Part shown: positions 27,285-34,126 of the stretch, in pieces
Position numbering within the stretch: position 1 is the first letter of the stretch
Layout: every line of letters begins with the position of its first letter
Assembly: GCA_903922075.1 (NCBI GenBank)
Contig: CAIXSK010000062.1
Coordinates: 1 to 47,212 of the forward strand
Source of the DNA: an uncultured beta proteobacterium
GTDB lineage: Bacteria; Pseudomonadota; Gammaproteobacteria; Burkholderiales; Rhodocyclaceae
Direction of reading: 5' to 3'
DNA: 47,212 bases
The notes under the pieces: model-generated
Database searches by the model: none
The model's input: only the letters and a program-made list of their open reading frames with translations
Told to the model about the DNA's origin: nothing
Program-made: the position numbers and the translations under genes

Positions 27285-28014
27285 CTCCCGTGCTTTGCTC
27301 TTCGTCATCGCCTTCCAGCGGGCCATTTGCATGGTGAGAAAGTCCGCGCTGCTGGATGTCCTGATAGGTGCGCGTGAGCGCTTGAATTTCCTCGGCCGGG
27401 AAAAGTAGTTTCAGCGTCGGTGAAACCTCGAAACGGTCATCCGCCCCGCGGATTTTCTGAAGAAAGTTGAGTTTCTTGGCTTTTTCAATGGCGCCTTGGC
27501 ATTGCTTGTCGAAACGCGCATGGTCGACATTGCCGGTCCGCTCGTAGACACTAAGGTGTTCAATCATCTCCAACCAAGAGACCACAGCACGGTTGCCATC
27601 AGTATTTGCCTGAATGAGCCGTTGGCGGAGGAAGAGGATGAGTACCGATTCCATGAAGGTGAGATTCGCCCGCCGTAACAAAATGGGAATCTCAATGTCG
27701 TCGGCCGCAACCTGGCGCGTAAATGCCACCTTCTGCTCTGGGTCAATCACTAACTCGAGAAAAAGCTCGTGCAGGCGCTGGCGGATGGCCGCTTCATCCC
27801 GTAGGAGCGTTGCCCAAAGGTTGGCCTGGCGCCGTCCGTCAACGGCAGGGCCGAGCAGGAGCTGAACAATTACCCGACGCGTTTCGAGGGGAAGCATTCC
27901 CATATCGCCGGGGAATACGGCAGCGTCTACCTCCTCCTTGCTCTGCGCTTGGTCAGTGGGTTCGTCCGGCTGAAGCGCTTCACTGGAGCAACTGTCATTC
28001 GTTGAATAGTTCAA
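27271..28014 (-). CDS. jetB: Wadjet subunit JetB (DUF4194)
   Basis: DUF4194-like 'AANLWATLLRDEAAIRQRLHELFLELVID...AFTRQV' located between jetA and jetC; start uncertain (TTG 28014 or ATG 28071). Confidence 0.85.
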   Translation of the reverse strand: MNYSTNDSCSSEALQPDEPTDQAQSKEEVDAAVFPGDMGMLPLETRRVIVQLLLGPAVDGRRQANLWATLLRDEAAIRQRLHELFLELVIDPEQKVAFTRQVAADDIEIPILLRRANLTFMESVLILFLRQRLIQANTDGNRAVVSWLEMIEHLSVYERTGNVDHARFDKQCQGAIEKAKKLNFLQKIRGADDRFEVSPTLKLLFPAEEIQALTRTYQDIQQRGLSHHANGPLEGDDEEQSTGDEHE

Positions 28015-29461
28015 GCATGCTCTCCCTGACAAAATAGATGGCCGGTACCTTGGCCTTTCGTTGTTTTTCATCGCTGCCGAGCCACGAGACAAGCTCGGTC
28101 TCGCTAGTGACTTCTCCGTGCTTGGCTCCTAACGCAACGTAGCCAACGACACTGCCAAAGCCCTGTTCCGCAGGAAACCTATTCAGCAACTGGCCAACAG
28201 TGATTTGTGACTGTTCGGAAAGCGCTTCTCTGAGATGTTGGCGCAAGGTGCGGAAATCGATTTCAGACTGGCGCACCAGCTCCTCTACGACATCAAGTCC
28301 CAGTTCCGACGGCTCCGCTTCTGGCATGGCGGTATCGGCAACATTCAGGCTCGGGTCGTGAAGTTCCCACTGGCTCACCGAGCGAAGGCGACTACTGGTT
28401 AGCGACAGGGAATAATCGAGCTGCGAGTTCGGGCGAATGGAGTCACGCGCCTGAAGAGCTGCCTGCTGCGCTTCGCGCAATAGACTGTGCAGACGTCGCT
28501 GTTCTTGGAACTCACGGCTCTGCACGAAGGTTTTGAGGCTACGGGCGAATTGCTGGACGACTTCATGCACACTGCCGCCTTCGGCCATCAAGGTTCCCGT
28601 CAGGTTTTGCAGGAAGCGTCGTTCCTTCAATTCCAAGCCGCGCGCAAACGCGCGGGAGGTGACAGATTCCAGGGACTCCATCAGCGTTGCCGCTTGCTCA
28701 CCATCCGTTAGCAGGCGCCAGAAGGCGTTAAAGGTTTTTCCATGCTCACTCTGGGCAATCAGGTCCACACCTGCAAACAACGCTTCCAGAACCTCGCCTC
28801 GACTGCCGTCGCTCTCCATCAAGCTTTGGCGGAGTCCTCGATTCAGCTTGTCGAACTCATCACGTACGTTGCGGAAATCTGAGGCCAATTCTTCGGCGAG
28901 GGCAATGATTTCGCGGACACGTTCGAGCGCCCGCTCTTCGGGGAGTGTTTTGACGCCCTCTCGTTCTAATGCCAGAAGTTCGGCATCGATGCGTTCTCGT
29001 TCAGCGATGAGCGTGGCTCGTCTCGTTTCTGGGTTGGCATCTGTCTCGTCGGCTAGGCGAGTTAGCTGCAGAATGACCGTGGCTAGACGACTTTCGGTGG
29101 CTGCGGTCCGGGGCTTCAACAAGCCATTCAAAAAGCGTAAAGCGCTCGTCGCTTCCGCGGTCAGTTCGAATTCTTCTTCACTTGCCCCAGCTGGAAATCG
29201 CCGGCTGAGCCAGCCTTCACCAATCCAGTCTGCAACGTAAGCTTGCGGTGTCTGCGGGAGGTCATGGCCATGAGCACGGAGCGTATCGATTTCTCGCGAT
29301 AAACGTTCGTGGAAAACCGAGCTGGGAAGGGTTTTCTCCTGTTCGAGCAGTAGGCATTGCATCAATCCCATTACCAATGGGGCCTTGTCGGCAGCCAGTA
29401 ATCGCCATAAAGGTCGGCTACGCAAGGCGATAAGAGCCGCTGAAGCACGCAGTGCTTTCAT
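27995..29461 (-). CDS. jetA: Wadjet subunit JetA (DUF3375)
   Basis: MKALRASAALIALRSRPLWRLLAADKAPLVMGLMQCLL... DUF3375-like; first gene of the jet operon. Confidence 0.9.
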   Translation of the reverse strand: MKALRASAALIALRSRPLWRLLAADKAPLVMGLMQCLLLEQEKTLPSSVFHERLSREIDTLRAHGHDLPQTPQAYVADWIGEGWLSRRFPAGASEEEFELTAEATSALRFLNGLLKPRTAATESRLATVILQLTRLADETDANPETRRATLIAERERIDAELLALEREGVKTLPEERALERVREIIALAEELASDFRNVRDEFDKLNRGLRQSLMESDGSRGEVLEALFAGVDLIAQSEHGKTFNAFWRLLTDGEQAATLMESLESVTSRAFARGLELKERRFLQNLTGTLMAEGGSVHEVVQQFARSLKTFVQSREFQEQRRLHSLLREAQQAALQARDSIRPNSQLDYSLSLTSSRLRSVSQWELHDPSLNVADTAMPEAEPSELGLDVVEELVRQSEIDFRTLRQHLREALSEQSQITVGQLLNRFPAEQGFGSVVGYVALGAKHGEVTSETELVSWLGSDEKQRKAKVPAIYFVRESMLELFNE

Positions 29462-29515
29462 TGGCGGCACCTTACATCATGGCTTGTTTTGAGCATTGTC
29501 CTATCCAAAATAGAT

Positions 29516-29538
29516 GAACGTATAAAAACTATACGTTC
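29516..29538. promoter_or_regulatory. Palindromic putative WYL-regulator operator, copy 1
   Basis: GAACGTATA-AAAAC-TATACGTTC, perfect 9-bp arms. Confidence 0.75.
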
Positions 29539-29549
29539 AAAATTGCCGT

Positions 29550-29568
29550 ACGTAAAGTTTTTATACGT
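29550..29568. promoter_or_regulatory. Second, inverted copy of the putative operator
   Basis: ACGTAAAGTTTTTATACGT; its reverse complement matches the copy-1 core at 18 of 19 positions. Confidence 0.72.
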
Positions 29569-29585
29569 GTGCTACAGTGGTTGGC

Positions 29586-30473
29586 ATGAAAAAGATGGCC
29601 AATCAACGCGCAGAACCGGACTTGCCTACCCGCTGGGGGCCTGAGAAACGGCTTGAGTTCATCGACTTTCGCTTGCGATGGGACGGTCGATTGAACCGGG
29701 GGGACATCTCCGATTTCTTCGGAATCTCGACACCACAAGCCTCCCTCGACATTGCTCGCTACCTAGAGATGGCGCCTCTGAATGCTGTTTACGACCGCAG
29801 TGAGCGAAGCTACGTCGCAACTCGAGACTTCCAACCGGTTTTCCCCTCCAGTCAGCCACAGAAATACCTCAATGACTTGCTAATGCAAGCATATGGCATA
29901 TTAGACCAAGGTGTCAGTTTTTCCGGGTGGCTACCATCAGTTGCCGTTGCACCGACGCCAGCCCGAACCTTGCGGGCCGAGACCCTGATTGCGTTGATAG
30001 GGTCAATACGGCGATGCCAGGCTCTTGAGATGGCTTATCAGTCGATGACGAGTCCGATTCCAAAAAAACGCCTTGTTTCCCCTCGAGCGCTAGGGTTCGA
30101 TGGGCACCGCTGGCATGTTCGGGTTTATTGTCACCAAGAGGACGGATTTCGGGACTTTGTTATTGCTCGGATTCTCTCGCTCGGAAATGAGCAGCAACCC
30201 CCAACAGTGCCGCCCATCGACCAGGATTGGGAGACCTTGGTTACCCTCGTATTGGCGCCAAACCCTGGATTGCCCGATGCACATCAGCGGGTTATTGAAC
30301 TGGACTATGGAATGGTGAATGGCGAGCTACGCTTTGAATGCAAACGAGCGCTGCTGCTTTACGTTGTTCGGAACCTTGGCTTGGATGGCGCAGAAGGGAA
30401 AGCTCCCAGGGTTCAACAAATTGTCCTGCGTAATCTTGCCGAGATTGCCCCACTTTTGCCCGCGCAGAACTAA
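29586..30473 (+). CDS. HTH-WYL transcriptional regulator (CapW/BrxR-like) divergent from jetABCD
   Basis: N-terminal winged-helix-like 'RLEFIDFRLRWDGRLNRGDISDFFGISTPQASLDIARYLEM'; WYL-like 'LVSPRALGFDGHRWHVRVYCHQEDGFRDFVIARIL'. Confidence 0.85.
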   Translation: MKKMANQRAEPDLPTRWGPEKRLEFIDFRLRWDGRLNRGDISDFFGISTPQASLDIARYLEMAPLNAVYDRSERSYVATRDFQPVFPSSQPQKYLNDLLMQAYGILDQGVSFSGWLPSVAVAPTPARTLRAETLIALIGSIRRCQALEMAYQSMTSPIPKKRLVSPRALGFDGHRWHVRVYCHQEDGFRDFVIARILSLGNEQQPPTVPPIDQDWETLVTLVLAPNPGLPDAHQRVIELDYGMVNGELRFECKRALLLYVVRNLGLDGAEGKAPRVQQIVLRNLAEIAPLLPAQN

Positions 30474-30474
30474 G

Positions 30475-31119
30475 TCACTGGTGATTAACGATGGGCAGAA
30501 TGTCCATAAAGTCCGTGTGCATCTGACGAACCTGCACCATGTTCTCTGGATTGCCCGAAAGAATCGCTAGTAACTGTGATGTCAGTGCAACAACGGCATT
30601 GGCGTTCCGAATGACGTCGTAAATCAATTGTGCCGGATAACCACTCATCGTTCGGGATAAGGGATGCAAACCGCCATGGGCATAACTGTTCATGGCCTTC
30701 CAGGTCACCTCTTTGTATTCCCGCAGCTGCGCGACGATGCCTGCCGGCGCATCAGGGTTGGCCTCCAGCTGCTTGAGCATTTCCGCCAGGCCTTCTCCCT
30801 CATTTGCTCGTTTCGCCGACTCCATGGTCAGAGGTTCGGATAGCTTTGTAACCCAGTTCTCGCTCGCCGCGTGGAGCAACCAGATTCCGCGCACTAGGCT
30901 TTCAAACTGGGGCCGGGTCAATGCAATCGCCGAAGAAAACAACCCTTGCTCGAACAGAACCAGCGCACTCACTGCATGCTCCAGCGACAGTAGCCCGGAT
31001 TGAAATGCGGTGATGAACCGTACGTCAGGGTAAGGAGTCAGGGTCTGTACGTGTTGTTGAACCCGCTCATGAAACGTAGCGGTTCGCTCAATGAGCTGGA
31101 GGAGTTTTTCTTCTGTCAC
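30475..31119 (-). CDS. Hypothetical protein, DUF5677/DUF6988-like
   Basis: 214 aa helical protein with 'EHAVSALVLFEQGLFSSAIALTRPQFESLVRGIWLL' and 'MNSYAHGGLHPLSRTM'. Confidence 0.6.
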   Translation of the reverse strand: MTEEKLLQLIERTATFHERVQQHVQTLTPYPDVRFITAFQSGLLSLEHAVSALVLFEQGLFSSAIALTRPQFESLVRGIWLLHAASENWVTKLSEPLTMESAKRANEGEGLAEMLKQLEANPDAPAGIVAQLREYKEVTWKAMNSYAHGGLHPLSRTMSGYPAQLIYDVIRNANAVVALTSQLLAILSGNPENMVQVRQMHTDFMDILPIVNHQ

Positions 31120-31192
31120 GACAATGATTCTAAGAAGGCCTATGCGATTATTTTATGCGGATTGGCTTGATGTATCTGGAAGGAATCGAAAG

Positions 31193-32389
31193 ATGGAGAA
31201 GACGGACAAGCCGGTTGACCGTGAAACCCTCTACAACGAGGTCTGGACGGACCCCGTAACGGTAGTAGCGCCACGCTACGGCCTCTCGGATGTTGGGCTC
31301 GCGAAAATCTGCCGAGCCTTGGCCATCCCCCTACCGAGCCGCGGCTACTGGGCAAAGGTGAAGGCGGGGCGCGTCATGGGGCGCGCACCGCTCCCTAGAC
31401 TCAAAACCCCAGGTCCGGTGCCGACTGGCTTGGTCAAGCTGCCTCCGGAAAAGGCCGCTGTACGCCAGGCAGCCAGACAATCGGCCGCCAAGATTCGCAA
31501 AGAAACGCCGCCATTGCCGCCACCGGAGGAGTCACAACCATCAGCTGCCCACCCGTTGGTTCGTGCCGCTGCCAAGCGTCTGAAACAACGGGATGGTTGG
31601 CCACCAGACACGTTGCTTCGCTCAGCCCCCAAAGAGGTGCTGCATCTTTCAGTGACGCGTGATGCACTCGACCGAGCACTCGGGATTACGGATGCCCTTA
31701 TAAAAGCGCTTATCCAGCGAGGCTTTGATGTGGAGGTCGATGGCGAGCGGGGGGCAACCACCCTGAAATACGTCGAAACCGGAACCAGGTTGGAGTTCAC
31801 GTTGACCGAATACATACGTCGAACGCGCCACGAAATTACTCCGGCAGAGGAGCGTGCCCGAAAACGCTACTGGGAACGTTCGCGCTGGGATAACTCAGTC
31901 AGTTATCCGCATGTGCCGATGTATGACTACACCCCAACTGGAACTCTCACCATTCAGATTGGCCGATGGCCATCACGAAACTGGAAGGACACTCCAAAAA
32001 CCCAACTCGAAAAACGCCTTGGAGAGGTTGTTGGTGGCATCGTAGCCCTTGCCCAGGAAACGCACGCCAAAGAGGTTGAAGAGGCGCGACGCAAAGAAGC
32101 GCACCGGTGCGCTGTGGAGCGCTATGAGTTTCTAACCAAACGACGCGAAGATGAAGTCGAACGCTTCAAGGAAGTCGAAGCCAGGGCGACAGATTGGGAG
32201 CGGGCCATGCGCCTGCGTGCGTTTGCGGACGCAGTTGAGGCTCAGGCCAAGTCGGCTGGCGAACTATCCACTGAATACGTGGAGTGGCTCGCTTGGACGC
32301 GTGCGAAAGCCGATTGGCTGGACCCACTGATTCTAGTCAGCGACCCGATTCTCGATGCCCCGGAACCCAAACGCCCCGGCTATTGGTAG
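31193..32389 (+). CDS. Conserved hypothetical protein with N-terminal HTH-like region
   Basis: 'MEKTDKPVDRETLYNEVWTDPVTVVAPRYGLSDVGLAKICRALAIPLPSRGYWAKVKAG', a recurrent but uncharacterised N-terminal motif; ATG at 31193 preferred. Confidence 0.65.
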   Translation: MEKTDKPVDRETLYNEVWTDPVTVVAPRYGLSDVGLAKICRALAIPLPSRGYWAKVKAGRVMGRAPLPRLKTPGPVPTGLVKLPPEKAAVRQAARQSAAKIRKETPPLPPPEESQPSAAHPLVRAAAKRLKQRDGWPPDTLLRSAPKEVLHLSVTRDALDRALGITDALIKALIQRGFDVEVDGERGATTLKYVETGTRLEFTLTEYIRRTRHEITPAEERARKRYWERSRWDNSVSYPHVPMYDYTPTGTLTIQIGRWPSRNWKDTPKTQLEKRLGEVVGGIVALAQETHAKEVEEARRKEAHRCAVERYEFLTKRREDEVERFKEVEARATDWERAMRLRAFADAVEAQAKSAGELSTEYVEWLAWTRAKADWLDPLILVSDPILDAPEPKRPGYW

Positions 32390-32416
32390 GAATTGCTGAC
32401 CCGATAAAGCAAGAAG

Positions 32417-32445
32417 CCCATGTCGCTGAACATGGGCTTCGTAAA
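32417..32445. terminator. Strong hairpin after the 31193-32389 gene
   Basis: AAGCCCATGT-CGCTGA-ACATGGGCTT; poor T-tract, so assignment as terminator is tentative. Confidence 0.45.
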
Positions 32446-32696
32446 TCTTGAACCTTGGCGCTCACGGCCAAGGTGAACGGTTCATTACCGTTGGGGTGCT
32501 ACTTGGTCATCTTGTCGAACTGCGGCGGATTTTCAGTCATGCTGCCTCCAATCGCGTTGTTCCTGAAGGGCCTGACCAACTGCCCGTCAGGCTTCAATTC
32601 CAGATTACTCCTCCAGACAAAAAAGTCTACTAGCGGTACGGAAAAACGGCCCGCCAACTGGCGAGCCGTTGTGGCACCGGTCTGTATCGGGCTGGG

Positions 32697-33371
32697 TTAG
32701 TCGTTGCTGGAGAATCCAAGCAGTTGCAGCACCGACAGGAAGAGGTTCAGCACATTCAGGTACATGCTGACCGCAGCCATCACATAGTTGTCTTCTTCGC
32801 CGCGCACCAGACGGCTGGTGTCGTACAGGATGAAGCCGGAGAACAGGAGCGCGGCAACTGCCGATACGCCAGCCTGCATGGCCGGGACAAACATCGCAGC
32901 AATGCTGGCCAGGATGACGACAATCAAGCCGGCGAACAGGAACCCGCCCATGCGGGAGAAATCCTTGCCGGTTTTATGGACGTAAGCCGTTAGCGCCAAG
33001 GTAACTGCGGTGGTTATCACGGCAGCGGTCAGCACCGTGCTGCTGCCTCCGGGCATGTTGATGTAGTGGGTCAGCGTCGGGCCGATACCCATACCGCTGA
33101 GGGCAGTAAAGGTGAGCATGGCCGGCACGGCTGCCGCAGTATCCCGTTTCTTGTGCAGATAGAACAGCGGAACCAGGCCAAGCAGGGTAAATACGATACC
33201 GGCCAGCGGACCAAAACCGGCCAGCATGCTGATACCAGCACCTACGCCGGCAACAGCCGTTGAAAGGGCGAGCAGTTGGTAGGTATTGCGAATAACACGG
33301 TTGGTGTCGGGCGCCGCAAACGTGCCATATTCGGTTCTGCTCAGGTCGATAACACGTGCTTCAGTGCGCAT
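32697..33371 (-). CDS. Bax inhibitor-1/YccA-family membrane protein
   Basis: 224 aa; seven-TM pattern; 'VIRNTYQLLALSTAVAGVGAGIS', 'LYDTSRLVRGEEDNYVMAAVSMYLNVLNLFLSVLQLLG'. Confidence 0.92.
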   Translation of the reverse strand: MRTEARVIDLSRTEYGTFAAPDTNRVIRNTYQLLALSTAVAGVGAGISMLAGFGPLAGIVFTLLGLVPLFYLHKKRDTAAAVPAMLTFTALSGMGIGPTLTHYINMPGGSSTVLTAAVITTAVTLALTAYVHKTGKDFSRMGGFLFAGLIVVILASIAAMFVPAMQAGVSAVAALLFSGFILYDTSRLVRGEEDNYVMAAVSMYLNVLNLFLSVLQLLGFSSND

Positions 33372-33603
33372 GGTGGATAACTCCTCCAGTGGTTGGTGAC
33401 GTCACTGTAAGTCGTAGCGCGTTACCAAAAAATCAATCCACTGCTGACCTTCGATTCGAAAAAACCGAACCAATGTAACTTGTTAGTGAGTTTTTGCAGG
33501 ATGCTGACCCCAATGGGCACCTTCATCCATTGGCCTGGGTGGCGAACGTGATTTTTGTGGGAAACAGGTCGAAATCTCCCTGTTTTCTATGGCAATATTT
33601 TTT

Positions 33604-33735
33604 GGACACCTTATGCTTTACTTTGAGCCGATAGGACAGGTTATGTTTTATCGGTACCCAAGGGACTCGGCGCAGAGCCTGATGGTGCGGACAGGTTATG
33701 CCTTACTTTCCGGTCACCTTACGGCTAACGGCACA
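33604..33735. repeat. Right transposon end with four TnsB-site-like repeats in the same orientation
   Basis: R4 33604 GGACACCTTATGCTTTACTTTG; R3 33634 GGACAGGTTATGTTTTATCGG; R2 33689 GGACAGGTTATGCCTTACTTTC; R1 33712-33735 GGTCACCTTACGGCTAACGGCACA. Confidence 0.9.
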
Positions 33736-33740
33736 ATCTG
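33736..33740. repeat. Right copy of target-site duplication (ATCTG)
   Basis: Identical to 4827-4831. Confidence 0.93.
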
Positions 33741-33752
33741 CAAAAGAAAAAG

Positions 33753-33777
33753 CCAACCGAGTCCGGTTGGTTTTTTT
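33753..33777 (+). terminator. Rho-independent terminator, probably the displaced tRNA-Gly terminator
   Basis: CCAACCG-AGTC-CGGTTGG followed by TTTTTTT, immediately beyond the right TSD. Confidence 0.8.
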
Positions 33778-33862
33778 GTTTCCCGGCAGGCTACTTGAAT
33801 TTATGTGTCCCAAGGGCTACATTGTTGGCCATTGAAGGCTAATTTGACGCCCGGGGGCTACA

Positions 33863-34126
33863 GTGACGACGCTATCCGATGTTGCCGAGATGCTCAGAAG
33901 TGCTCGCCGCGAAGCGGGGTTGAGCCAGGATGAACTTGCCCGGCGGGCGGGTGTTGCGCGCACGACTGTGGCGCGCATGGAAAACCTGGCCAAGGGTGAC
34001 ATGAGCGTGTCCGCGCTGGTGCGCTTGCTCGAAGCCGCTGGCTACGACCTGAAGCTGGTGAAGCCCGGTCACGCGCGCACGGTCGAGGACATCCTTGCCG
34101 AGCAACGCCGGGGTGATTCCGCATGA
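33863..34126 (+). CDS. hipB: HipB-like Xre-family antitoxin
   Basis: GTG start; HTH 'SARREAGLSQDELARRAGVARTTVARMEN'; ATGA overlap with hipA. Confidence 0.85.
   Translation: MTTLSDVAEMLRSARREAGLSQDELARRAGVARTTVARMENLAKGDMSVSALVRLLEAAGYDLKLVKPGHARTVEDILAEQRRGDSA

Larger units (their letters stand above)
4832..33735. mobile_element. Complete Tn7-like transposon (TnsAB fusion / TnsC / TniQ) with defence cargo, inserted downstream of tRNA-Gly(CCC)
   Basis: Inverted termini TGTGCCGTTA/TAACGGCACA, 5-bp TSD ATCTG, several ~22-bp TnsB-site-like repeats at both ends, and tniQ-tnsC-tnsAB near the left end. Confidence 0.95.

Noticed and set aside
32448-32700. Small ORFs between the 31193-32389 gene and BI-1
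   Set aside because: No recognisable domain; overlapping short frames in different phases; treated as intergenic.
4730-33740. Integrative element using a tyrosine integrase at the tRNA
   Set aside because: No integrase ORF, no duplicated tRNA 3' end at the right boundary; the 5-bp TSD and TnsABC/TniQ genes indicate Tn7-type insertion.
4804-33860. A CRISPR array or Cas genes that would make this a CRISPR-associated transposon
   Set aside because: No regularly spaced repeat-spacer pattern and no Cas-like ORF seen; the repeated sequences at the ends are TnsB-type sites.
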